A program made the position numbers and the translations under genes. A stretch of 30,233 bases of DNA from CALMEC01 sp031376485 (GTDB taxonomy: Bacteria > Actinomycetota > Thermoleophilia > Miltoncostaeales > Miltoncostaeaceae): assembly GCA_031376485.1 (NCBI GenBank), contig JANMDV010000118.1, positions 1 to 30,233 of the forward strand. The letters are read 5' to 3'. The notes beneath the pieces are model-generated. The model searched no databases, was not told the DNA's origin, and saw nothing but the letters and a program-made list of their open reading frames with translations. The stretch's first letter is position 1. Each line of letters opens with the position of its first letter. This document shows, one piece after another, positions 14,336 to 22,501 of this stretch.

Positions 14336-16150
14336 TTAGGCGGTTGTGTGCTCCCAGTCGGTGTAGAGCTGAGCGTAGCGACCGCCCGTCGCCAGGAGTT
14401 GGTCGTGGCTTCCCTGTTCGACGACACGGCCGCCCTCCACCACCACGATGCGGTCCGCGTCGCGGATCGTCGACAGGCGGTGAGCGATGACGACGGCCGT
14501 GCGGCCCGCCAAAAGCGTCGACAGCGCCTCCTCGATGCGGGCCTCCGTGCGCAGATCGACCGACGAAGTGGCCTCGTCCAGGATCAGCAGCGCCGGGTCG
14601 GCGACCAGCGCCCGTGCGAACGCCAGCAGTTGCCGCTGCCCGGCTGACAGTCGTGCGCCGCGCTCCTCGATCTGGGTGTCGAAACCCTCCGGTAGCGCAG
14701 CGACGAACTCCATCGCACCGACCGCCGCGCACGCCGCCTCAAGTTGCTCGTCAGTGGCATCGGGGCGGGCGAAACGCAGGTTCTGCGCCACGGTCCCGCT
14801 GAACAGAAACCCCTCCTGTGGGACGATTCCGAGCTGCGCACGCAGTGAGCCCTGCGTGACATCACGCAGGTCGTGGCCGTCGATCAGCACGGCTCCACGA
14901 TCCGGATCGTAGAAGCGTGCGATGAGCTTGGCGAGCGTGGACTTGCCCGCGCCCGTCGGTCCGACGAGCGCCACCGTCTCGCCGGCGCGGATCTCCAGGT
15001 TGACGTCCCGCACCACCGGCTCGTCCAGGTACCCGAAGGTCACGTCACGAAGCGCGATCGAGCCCGAGATCGGCGGCAGATCAACAGCGCCCGGCCGGTC
15101 GACCATCGTCGGTTTCGTCTCAAGCACGCCCAAGGTCTTTTCGAGCGCCGCCATCGCCGACTGGAACGTCCCGTAGAGCTGCGACAACTGCTGGATCGGG
15201 TCGAAGAACACGACGACATATCCCAGGAACGCGACCAGCACACCGATCGTCAGGTTGCCGTCCAGCACGCGCCACCCGCCGAACAACAGCACCATCGCCG
15301 TGCCGATGGCCGTCAGGAACTCGACCGTCGGGAAGTAGGACGCCGACAGGCGAATGGTCTGCAGGTTGGCTTCGCGGTACTCGTCGTTGACCTGCCGGAA
15401 CGCCGCGGCGGCTGGCTCCTGTCTGCCGAAGCCCTGCACGACGCGGATACCCGAGATCGTCTCCTGAAGCGCCGCCAGCACGTCGGCAACCTTCTCGCGC
15501 GTGCGCCGGTACGCCGTCGCCGACGTCACCCGGAACACCGCCGTCGCGATCGCCAGAAAGGGAAAGACCACGAACGCCACGAGCGCGAGCTTCCAGTCAT
15601 AGCTGAACAGGATCGCGATGACGCCGACGAACGTCAGACCCTGCACCACCAGCGTGGTGATGCCGTCCGTCACGAGCTGGCGGAGCGCCTCGATGTCGCT
15701 GGTCAACCTGCTGACCGTGACGCCCGTCGGCACACGCTCATGGTGGCCGATCGACAGCCCCATCAGGTGCGCAAACACATCCGTGCGCAGGTCCAGGAGC
15801 ATTCGCTCACCGACCCAGCTCGACAGGTAGGTCTGGCCGTAGCCGGCCACCCAGCCCACCAACCCGGCACCGACCAAAAGCAGCACCGCCACGACGAGCA
15901 CCTGCTTGTCGCTCTGACCGATACCGTCGTCGATCGCGATCTGAGCGAGGGCGGGGGATGCCAGACCGGCAGCCGACAGCACGATCATGAGGAGCAGAGT
16001 AGCGGCGACCTGCCAGCGGTACGGGCGAAAGTACGGCAAGAGCTTGCGAAGCTTCTTCGTGGGCACGCGACCCGACCGGGCTTCGCGGTCGACGAGTGCG
16101 CCCAGCACTGCCGATGCGGGACCGTGTCCCGGTGGGCGGCCCAGGGTCAT
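14336..16150 (-). CDS. ABC exporter half-transporter (second gene of pair)
   Basis: The 604-residue protein has a type IV ABC exporter build. After a polar N-terminus of about 35 residues come six membrane helices (to about residue 340), then an ATPase domain. Walker A is GPTGAGKST (about 395), the signature is LSAGQRQ (about 500, in place of LSGGQ), Walker B with catalytic Glu is LLILDEATS, and the switch His is IAHRLST (about 556). With its neighbour it probably forms a heterodimeric exporter for drugs, lipids or peptides; the substrate cannot be read. Its ATG overlaps the TGA of the upstream partner (ATGA at 16147-16150). Repeat copy 2 lies just after its stop. Confidence 0.9.
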   Translation of the reverse strand: MTLGRPPGHGPASAVLGALVDREARSGRVPTKKLRKLLPYFRPYRWQVAATLLLMIVLSAAGLASPALAQIAIDDGIGQSDKQVLVVAVLLLVGAGLVGWVAGYGQTYLSSWVGERMLLDLRTDVFAHLMGLSIGHHERVPTGVTVSRLTSDIEALRQLVTDGITTLVVQGLTFVGVIAILFSYDWKLALVAFVVFPFLAIATAVFRVTSATAYRRTREKVADVLAALQETISGIRVVQGFGRQEPAAAAFRQVNDEYREANLQTIRLSASYFPTVEFLTAIGTAMVLLFGGWRVLDGNLTIGVLVAFLGYVVVFFDPIQQLSQLYGTFQSAMAALEKTLGVLETKPTMVDRPGAVDLPPISGSIALRDVTFGYLDEPVVRDVNLEIRAGETVALVGPTGAGKSTLAKLIARFYDPDRGAVLIDGHDLRDVTQGSLRAQLGIVPQEGFLFSGTVAQNLRFARPDATDEQLEAACAAVGAMEFVAALPEGFDTQIEERGARLSAGQRQLLAFARALVADPALLILDEATSSVDLRTEARIEEALSTLLAGRTAVVIAHRLSTIRDADRIVVVEGGRVVEQGSHDQLLATGGRYAQLYTDWEHTTA

Positions 16151-17886
16151 TGCACCAGCTCAGGGCGGGCCAGGCCGCGGTCATGGATCTCGCGGTAGAG
16201 ATCACTGGTCGCATACAGCTCGTCGTGGCTCCCGCGTGCGACGATCCGCCCGGCGTCCAGCACGACGATCTCGTCCGCCAGCGCGATCGTCGACAGGCGA
16301 TGGGCGATGATAAGCGTCGTGCGTCCGGCGAGCACGGACCGAAGCGCCCCCTGGATCTCGCGCTCGGTGGATGCGTCGACCGACGCCGTCGCTTCGTCCA
16401 AAATCAATACCCGCGGGTCGGTGATGGCCGCGCGTGCGATCGCGATGCGTTGCCGTTGGCCGCCCGACAGCGTGTACCCGCGTTCCCCGATGATCGTGTC
16501 AAACCCGTCAGGCAACTCGTCGATGAACTCCTCGGCTTGCGCCAAGCGCGCGGCTGCGCGGACCTGCTCGTCGGTCGCGTCGAGCACGCCGTAGGCGATG
16601 TTCTCGCGCACCGAGGTCGAAAAGAGAAAGGGCTCCTGCGAGACGACACCCACGGTGCGCCGCAACGGATCGAGCCCCACGTCACGCACGTCGACTCCGT
16701 CCAGGACCACGGTGCCTGCACCAGGGTCGTAGTAGCGCGGAATCAACTGCGTCAGCGTGGTCTTACCCGATCCGGTCGGCCCGATCAGCGCGACGACGCG
16801 ACCCGCGGGTATGTCCAGATCGATGCCGGACACCACGTCGGGACCCGTGTCGGAATGCGCAAATGACACTCCAATGAACTGCACATGCCCGCCTCCTGCC
16901 GGAAGTACGCGCGGGTCGGGGCGCTCGGCGAGGTCGGGCTGGGTGTCGAGCACCTCGAAGATGCGCTCGCCGCTGGCAGCCGCTCGCTGGGCGTTGCCCA
17001 CCAACGACCCGATCATCCGCAGTGGGAACACCAACGCCAGCAGGTACGTGTAGAACTGAACGAACTCCCCGAGCGACAGGTCGCCGTCGATTGCCCGGAT
17101 GCCCCCGAAGATCACGACGACCGCCAGGCCGATCGTGGGCAAGAACCCCATGAGCGACAGGTAGAACGCCTGCATGCGGTTGGCGTCCATGCTGCGGTCG
17201 AACGCACTCCGTGCGATGGCGGCAAACCGCGCGCTCTGTGGACGCTCCTGCCCAAATGCTTTGATCACGCGGATGCCGACGATGCTCTCCTCGGCGCTCT
17301 GTGTCACCTCGCCGACCCGTTGCTGAACGTCGATCAGCACTGGCTGGGTGCGTTTGCTCGACCGCCACGCCACGGCTACCAGCGCGGGCGCCATGACGAG
17401 CGCGAGCGCCGTCAGCGTCGGGTCGATTGTCAACAGAAGCACCGTGTAAAGCACGAGTCCGAATGCATTCATGAACAGGAAGATCAGACCGTAACCCAAG
17501 AAGAACCGCACCGTTTGCAGGTCGCTCGTCGCACGGGACATGAGTTGGCCGACCGGCATGTGGTCGAAGTACCGAAACGACAATCGCTGCATGTGCGTGA
17601 ACATGGCGCCGCGTAGGTCGTATTCGACGCCCAGGCTGACCTTGCCCGAGACCCAGCGACGCACGGCCGCGAACACCATGCGCACCAAGCCCACGCCGAT
17701 GACCGCAGTGATCAACGGAACCAGCAGGCTGCGCCGCCCGTCGACCAGGGCGCCGTCGATAATGATCCGTGTCAGCCACGGGATCGTCGCGGTACACGCC
17801 ATGAGCCCCGCGGCCGAGACGGCGGTGACGATCACCTGCGCCCGGTATGGTCGTAGGAATGAAAGTAGTCGAACAAGCGTCTGCAT
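16147..17886 (-). CDS. ABC exporter half-transporter (first gene of pair)
   Basis: The 579-residue protein has six membrane helices (about residues 15-310) and an ATPase domain. Walker A is GPTGSGKTT (about 367), the signature LSGGQRQR (about 469), Walker B LILDEATAS and the switch His IAHRLST (about 529). Both genes of the pair keep the catalytic Glu, unlike many heterodimeric exporters where one ATP site is degenerate. Only the partner's LSAGQ deviates, so two active sites, or even homodimers, are possible. An AAGGA site precedes ATG 17886. It is divergent from the formimidoyltransferase gene, with only 55 bp between the start codons, so the two promoters must overlap or sit inside that space. 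Confidence 0.9.
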   Translation of the reverse strand: MQTLVRLLSFLRPYRAQVIVTAVSAAGLMACTATIPWLTRIIIDGALVDGRRSLLVPLITAVIGVGLVRMVFAAVRRWVSGKVSLGVEYDLRGAMFTHMQRLSFRYFDHMPVGQLMSRATSDLQTVRFFLGYGLIFLFMNAFGLVLYTVLLLTIDPTLTALALVMAPALVAVAWRSSKRTQPVLIDVQQRVGEVTQSAEESIVGIRVIKAFGQERPQSARFAAIARSAFDRSMDANRMQAFYLSLMGFLPTIGLAVVVIFGGIRAIDGDLSLGEFVQFYTYLLALVFPLRMIGSLVGNAQRAAASGERIFEVLDTQPDLAERPDPRVLPAGGGHVQFIGVSFAHSDTGPDVVSGIDLDIPAGRVVALIGPTGSGKTTLTQLIPRYYDPGAGTVVLDGVDVRDVGLDPLRRTVGVVSQEPFLFSTSVRENIAYGVLDATDEQVRAAARLAQAEEFIDELPDGFDTIIGERGYTLSGGQRQRIAIARAAITDPRVLILDEATASVDASTEREIQGALRSVLAGRTTLIIAHRLSTIALADEIVVLDAGRIVARGSHDELYATSDLYREIHDRGLARPELVQ

Positions 17887-17941
17887 CAGGTGTCCTTCGG
17901 TGGACGATAGCGTGACCGGTCAGAGCAGAGCCCCGGCGTTG

Positions 17942-18892
17942 ATGGACCCCGACGCGCTGCCCGTGGCGCCGTCGCGGCCCGTTGCGCTCGCCATCCCAAA
18001 CGTCAGCGAGGGGCGCGACCAACCGACGATCGATGCCCTCGTCGATGCCGTCTGCCTGCCCGGCGTCCGTGTGCTGGACGTCCACTCCGATCCCGACCAC
18101 AACCGCAGCGTTCTGAGTGTGGCGGGGGACCCGCTCGCGCTACAGGACGCGATGGTGGCGCTGGCGGGGGAGTGCATGGAACGTATCGATCTACGCCGCC
18201 ACAAGGGTGTCCACCCGCGTATCGGGGCCCTGGACCTGGTCCCCATCGTTGCGCTCGACCCGGACGACCTGCCCATGGCATGCGAGCTTGCCACCGGCAT
18301 CGCGCAGCGCATCGGTCAGGAGCTTGCGCTGCCCGTGTTTCGCTACGGGGCGATCGCCAAAGATCCGGCACGCAGCCGCCCGCACGAGTTTCGTCGCGGT
18401 GGCCTGGATGCCCTGACGGCCGCCGTCGAGGAGGGGCAAATCACGCCGGACGACGGCCCGCACCGCATTCACGCCACCGCGGGCGCGGTGATGGTCGGCG
18501 CGCGCGAGCCGCTGATCGCGTGGAACGTCTGGTTGCCCGACGCCACATTGGATCAAGCTCGAGCGATCGCAGCGCGCGTGCGCGAAGCGGGGGGAGGGCC
18601 ACCCGGACTTCGCGCACTGGGCCTCTACCTGGCCGGGCCGGGTGTTGCCCAAGTGTCGATGAACCTGGAAGACTTCAGGCGTACCCCGCCCGCGGTGGCC
18701 GTCGCCGCCGTACGCAGGGAGGCCGAGCGACTGGGCATTGACGCCGGCGACAGCGAACTGGTCGGGCTCATCCCCGGCATCGCACTTCGCGGCGGCCCAA
18801 GCCCCAGCGCGCTCCGTCTCATGCGGTTCCGCCCGGGACAGGTGCTCGAAGCGCAGCTCATGTCGCTTCGTAATCAACCGCCGAGGAGGTAA
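17942..18892 (+). CDS. Glutamate formimidoyltransferase (FtcD N-domain type)
   Basis: The 316-residue protein matches the formiminotransferase domain, which moves a formimino group from formiminoglutamate to tetrahydrofolate in histidine breakdown. Visible motifs are AIPNVSEGRD, SDPDHNRSVLS with the likely catalytic His, KGVHPRIGALDLVPI, FRYGAIAKDP and YLAGPGVAQVSMNLEDF. The cyclodeaminase half of mammalian FTCD is absent, and no other hut genes are in view, so the cellular role may be wider folate one-carbon metabolism. The ATG at 17942 is chosen by similarity; GTG 17912 is a possible earlier start. The stop codon sits inside the GGAGG site of the next gene, so the two are coupled. Confidence 0.85.
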   Translation: MDPDALPVAPSRPVALAIPNVSEGRDQPTIDALVDAVCLPGVRVLDVHSDPDHNRSVLSVAGDPLALQDAMVALAGECMERIDLRRHKGVHPRIGALDLVPIVALDPDDLPMACELATGIAQRIGQELALPVFRYGAIAKDPARSRPHEFRRGGLDALTAAVEEGQITPDDGPHRIHATAGAVMVGAREPLIAWNVWLPDATLDQARAIAARVREAGGGPPGLRALGLYLAGPGVAQVSMNLEDFRRTPPAVAVAAVRREAERLGIDAGDSELVGLIPGIALRGGPSPSALRLMRFRPGQVLEAQLMSLRNQPPRR

Positions 18893-18899
18893 CCCCACC

Positions 18900-19241
18900 A
18901 TCGCAAAGCGCCGCCGCCGGCCCACCGCCGGCCCGCCCCCTATCAAGAACCCTAGGCACCAGGCCAAGCGGTCCGACGACGGAACGACTTCGCCTGCCGC
19001 CAAGAAACTCCCGGCTGGTGCGCCCGTCGCACCGTCCTTTCGCAGCGTCGTGGTGCGCTCGGTCCTGGCATCCGCCGTGTTCCTGTTGTTCCTGTCGCTG
19101 ACCGGCGGCGGCAGCGCCGGCGCCAACCTCGTGTTGGTCGCGGTGATGTTCGTGTTCCTGCTCGGCTTCGGCTGGCTGTTCGACCGCTGGTTCTACCGGG
19201 TGCGTCTGCGCCGGTGGGAGCGCAAGCGCGCGGGCGGTTAG
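18900..19241 (+). CDS. Small membrane protein with apparent ATC start
   Basis: The 113-residue frame starts (I/M)AKRRRRPTAGPPPIKN, a strongly basic cytosolic part. Two hydrophobic helices follow (VLASAVFLLFLSLTGG and LVLVAVMFVFLLGFGWLF), then a basic tail RVRLRRWERKRAGG. The family is unknown to me. A GAGGAGGT Shine-Dalgarno overlaps the preceding stop codon and points at ATC 18900, nine nt away; no ATG, GTG or TTG lies nearby in frame. A GTG around 19050 would remove the basic part and has no ribosome-binding site. The gene sits 7 nt after the formimidoyltransferase and 7 nt before hisS, so it belongs to that operon. Confidence 0.65.
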   Translation: MAKRRRRPTAGPPPIKNPRHQAKRSDDGTTSPAAKKLPAGAPVAPSFRSVVVRSVLASAVFLLFLSLTGGGSAGANLVLVAVMFVFLLGFGWLFDRWFYRVRLRRWERKRAGG

Positions 19242-19248
19242 GGTCGAG

Positions 19249-20487
19249 ATGCCGCCCCGTGGGACACGCGACATCCTTCCGCCCGAGGCGCGCCTGCGTG
19301 ATCGGGTGACCGACGCTGCGCGGTCGGTGTTCGCGTCATATGGCTACGGGCGTATTCAGACGCCGACGTTTGAGGAGACCGAGGTGTTCTCGCGCGCCGT
19401 GGGTGCCAGCACCGACGTTGTGCGCAAGGAGATGTACACGTTCGTCGATGCGAGCGGACGGTCGCTGACGCTTCGCCCCGAGGGGACGGCCCCGGTCGTG
19501 CGCGCATTCGTGGAGCACGGCATGCACAAGCTCCAACTGCCGGTCAAGCTCTGGTATCTGGCTCCGATGTTTCGCTACGAGGCACCGCAGGCCGGGCGTT
19601 ACCGCGAGCACACGCAGCTGGGCATCGAGGCGATCGGAAGCGACGATCCGCTGCTCGATGCCGAAGTCATCGCCGTGTTGTCCGATCTGTACGAGCGGTT
19701 GGCGGTCCCCGGGGTGACGCTCAAGCTCGCCAGCATGGGCGACCCCGAGACGCACGACGCCTACCGACCCGTCCTGAGGCAGTACCTCGACGCGCATGCG
19801 GAGGGCTTCGGCCAGGAGGAGCGCGACCGGATACGCGACAACCCGTTGCGACTCTTCGACTCCAAGAACGCACGGGTGCGCGCGGTGATGGAGGCTGCTC
19901 CCAAGGTGCTGGAGCACCTGAGCCCCACAGCACTCGCCCATCACCAAAGGGTGCGCGCCGCGCTCGATGTGCTGGGCATCGCATATGTGGAAGACCCCAT
20001 GCTCGTGCGCGGGTTCGACTACTACACCAAGACGGTGTTCGAGTTCTCGTGCGATCGGCTGGGCGCGCAATCCGGTATCGGCGGCGGTGGCCGTTATGAC
20101 GGCCTGGTCGAGGAGTTGGGCGGCCCGCCGACCCCCGGCATCGGGTTCGGCAGCGGTCTCGAGCGCATTGCTCTGGCGCTCGAGGGGGCGGGCCCCGTCG
20201 ACGAGGAGCCCGTGCTCGACTGCTACCTGGCGATCCCCGACGAGGCGTTGCGTCTGGCGTTGATGCCGCTGATCCGCCGGCTTCGGGCGGCCGGCGTGCG
20301 CTGTGACAGCGATCTTCGTGGCAGGGGTCTCAAAGCGATGATGCGCCAGGCAAGCTCCCTGGGTGCGCGCACGGTCGCCATCATCGGTCCCCGCGAGCAC
20401 GCCGCCGGTATCGCGACCCTGCGCGACATGACCAGTGGCGACCAGCGCGAAGTCCCCCTCGACAAGCTCACGGAGGCACTCCTTTGA
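19249..20487 (+). CDS. hisS: Histidyl-tRNA synthetase
   Basis: This class II synthetase charges tRNA-His. The 412-residue protein has motif 1 around GYGRIQTPTFEETEVFSR, motif 2 MFRYEAPQAGRYREHTQLG, the histidine-specific LVRGFDYYTKTVFEF and GGGGRYDGL, motif 3 GIGFGSGLERIALAL, and a C-terminal anticodon-binding domain ending DKLTEALL. Length and motifs are normal. It follows the small membrane gene by 7 nt and overlaps aspS by 4 bp, the hisS-aspS pairing common in bacteria. The start MPPRGTRDILPPEA matches the family start. Confidence 0.96.
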   Translation: MPPRGTRDILPPEARLRDRVTDAARSVFASYGYGRIQTPTFEETEVFSRAVGASTDVVRKEMYTFVDASGRSLTLRPEGTAPVVRAFVEHGMHKLQLPVKLWYLAPMFRYEAPQAGRYREHTQLGIEAIGSDDPLLDAEVIAVLSDLYERLAVPGVTLKLASMGDPETHDAYRPVLRQYLDAHAEGFGQEERDRIRDNPLRLFDSKNARVRAVMEAAPKVLEHLSPTALAHHQRVRAALDVLGIAYVEDPMLVRGFDYYTKTVFEFSCDRLGAQSGIGGGGRYDGLVEELGGPPTPGIGFGSGLERIALALEGAGPVDEEPVLDCYLAIPDEALRLALMPLIRRLRAAGVRCDSDLRGRGLKAMMRQASSLGARTVAIIGPREHAAGIATLRDMTSGDQREVPLDKLTEALL

Positions 20488-22256
20488 TCGGATCCGACCG
20501 GTATCGCACCCACACCTGCGTCGGCGCCGCCGACGCGAACGGCGTCACGGTACGCGTGGCGGGATGGGTGCATCGCCGGCGCGACCACGGTGGGCTCATT
20601 TTCATCGATCTGCGTGACCGAAGCGGTCTGATCCAGTTGGTGTTCGACCCCGAGGCCGCACCCCAGGCACACGCCGCCGCGCACCGCTTTCACAACGAGG
20701 ACGTGGTCAGTGTCGACGGGACGGTGGCCGCCCGCGAGGCGAAGAACGTCAACCCCAACATCCCGACCGGTGGGATGGAGCTGCGCGTGACCGGTGTCGA
20801 GGTGCTGGCGTCTGCCGACCCGCTGCCGTTCTCGGTCGAGGACGAGACCCAGGAGGCCAGCGAAGAGGTCCGCCTGGCCTACCGCTACATCGAAACCCGC
20901 CGTCCGCGTCGCCTGCGGGCGTTGGAGCTTCGCGCCAAAATCGCACGGGCGACCCGCCGCGTGCTCGAGGACGAGGGATTTCTGGAGGTCGAGACCCCGA
21001 TCCTGATTCGCTCCACACCCGAGGGCGCGCGCGACTTCATCGTCCCCAGCCGCCTGCAGCAGGGCAAGTGGTATGCCTTGCCGCAGAGCCCGCAGTTGTT
21101 CAAGCAGCTTCTGATGGTCGGCGGGTTCGAGCGCTACTACCAGATCGTCCGGTGCTTCCGAGACGAGGATCTGCGCGCCGACCGCCAACCAGAGTTCACG
21201 CAGATCGACATCGAGGCGTCGTTCGTCGAGCCCGACGACATCTTTGACCTCGTCGAAACGCTTTTGGTCACCCAGGCGGCAGAGGTGGGGGTCAGCATTG
21301 ACGCGCCCTTCCCGCGCCTGGCGTTTGCCGAGGCCATGTCGCGGTACGGCACAGACCGGCCCGACACCAGGTTCGCCGTCGAGATCCAGGATTGGACCGC
21401 GCAGGCCGCAGCCTCGGGGCTCGGCATCTTCGCAACGGCCGTCGAGCATGGCGCGGTCGTGCGGGGCATCTGCCTGCCGGGCGTTGGGGAGGGGTTGTCA
21501 CGAAAGGACCTGGACGCCGTCGTGACCGACGCCAAGGAGTTGGGGGCCAAGGGCCTGGTATGGGCCACCGTCGGGACCGACGGACTCCGTGCGTCGGTCA
21601 AGGCGGAGTTCCTGGCAGGTTTGGCAGATGCGTTTGCCGCGGTTCAGGGCGATCTGATTTGCCTGGTCGCCGACGACGAGGAAGCGGCCCTGGGCGTCCT
21701 GGGGTCACTTCGGGTGCGGCTAGCGGAGCGCTACGGCCTGATCCCGGAGGGGACGTGGGCGCCGCTGTGGGTCACCGACTTCCCGCTGGTCGAGTGGAAC
21801 GCCGACGAGATGCGCTGGGACGCGCGCCATCACCCGTTTACCTCACCGCGCCCCGAGCACATCCCGCTCCTGACAACGGATCCCGGCGCGGTCATCGCCC
21901 AAGCGTATGACGTCGTACTGAACGGCCTTGAGATCGGTGGGGGAAGCATCCGCATCCACGATCGTGACGTGCAGCAAGCTGCGTTCGCTGTGATCGGCGT
22001 GGACGCGGACGAAGCCGAGGAGAAGTTCGGCTTCCTGTTGCGCGCGCTTCGCCTGGGGGCACCACCGCACGGCGGCATCGCACTCGGATTCGACCGGCTC
22101 GTCATGCTGCTCCTCGGCGAGAAGTCGATCCGCGACGTCATCGCGTTCCCCAAGACCGCCACCGGCCAGGACCCGTTGACCGGCGCCCCGTCCGAGGTCG
22201 ACGATACGCAGTTGCGCGATCTGGCCGTGCGTAACGTCCCGCCCAAGGGCGACTAA
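20484..22256 (+). CDS. aspS: Aspartyl-tRNA synthetase, bacterial type
   Basis: The 590-residue protein has an N-terminal OB-fold anticodon domain (RVAGWVHRRRDHGGLIFIDL), class II core motif 2 (QIVRCFRDEDLRADRQPEF), the bacterial GAD insertion and motif 3 (GGIALGFDRLVMLL). It charges tRNA-Asp. His35 in RRRDHGG is the residue seen in non-discriminating AspRS, where discriminating enzymes such as E. coli have Leu, so it may also make Asp-tRNA-Asn for amidation by GatCAB. The TTG start at 20484 overlaps the hisS stop (TTGA), and GGAGG lies 7 nt upstream. Two hairpin repeats begin right after the stop codon. Confidence 0.95.
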   Translation: MIGSDRYRTHTCVGAADANGVTVRVAGWVHRRRDHGGLIFIDLRDRSGLIQLVFDPEAAPQAHAAAHRFHNEDVVSVDGTVAAREAKNVNPNIPTGGMELRVTGVEVLASADPLPFSVEDETQEASEEVRLAYRYIETRRPRRLRALELRAKIARATRRVLEDEGFLEVETPILIRSTPEGARDFIVPSRLQQGKWYALPQSPQLFKQLLMVGGFERYYQIVRCFRDEDLRADRQPEFTQIDIEASFVEPDDIFDLVETLLVTQAAEVGVSIDAPFPRLAFAEAMSRYGTDRPDTRFAVEIQDWTAQAAASGLGIFATAVEHGAVVRGICLPGVGEGLSRKDLDAVVTDAKELGAKGLVWATVGTDGLRASVKAEFLAGLADAFAAVQGDLICLVADDEEAALGVLGSLRVRLAERYGLIPEGTWAPLWVTDFPLVEWNADEMRWDARHHPFTSPRPEHIPLLTTDPGAVIAQAYDVVLNGLEIGGGSIRIHDRDVQQAAFAVIGVDADEAEEKFGFLLRALRLGAPPHGGIALGFDRLVMLLLGEKSIRDVIAFPKTATGQDPLTGAPSEVDDTQLRDLAVRNVPPKGD

Positions 22257-22258
22257 AC

Positions 22259-22293
22259 GCCGCATTCACCACGGCACTTGGGCGGCCTATGGC
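22259..22293 (+). repeat. 3' hairpin repeat, copy C (directly after aspS)
   Basis: It reads GCCGCATTCACCACGGC, then ACTTGGGCGGCCTATG, matching copy B behind pfk except in a few bases. It starts 2-3 nt after the aspS stop. Directly downstream GGCGAA-CTA-TTCGCC (about 22291-22305) forms another perfect hairpin. Confidence 0.65.
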
Positions 22294-22307
22294 GAACTAT
22301 TCGCCCC

Positions 22308-22343
22308 GCTCGACACGGCTCTTGGGCGGCCTATGAGCCGCCT
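22308..22343 (+). repeat. 3' hairpin repeat, copy D
   Basis: The part ACGGCTCTTGGGCGGCCTAT is identical to copy B, 18 kb away. Here the hairpin arms are GGCGGC and GCCGCC around CTATGA. It is the second member of the doublet behind aspS. The rest of the gap to 22501 shows no gene. Confidence 0.65.
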
Positions 22344-22501
22344 TCGGCGTCTCAAGCGTCGATCGGGGCTGGAGACCCTGCGGGCCACTCAAACGCTGAC
22401 TGCGGCTGAATTACAAACCGAAGCGCTGCCTAACAGGCGTTAAGGACGCGGGAGTTCCTGCCGACAAGGTTGTAGGTCATCGAACGTGGAGGTGTTCGAC
22501 G

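Noticed and set aside
14873..16198. Plus-strand open frame of 441 codons opposite the ABC exporter
   Set aside because: It is rich in Arg, His, Gln and Asp, with no domain; a shadow of the minus-strand gene.
16147..17886. Degenerate ATP site in the exporter pair
   Set aside because: Both subunits keep Walker A Lys, catalytic Glu and switch His; only LSAGQ in the partner deviates.
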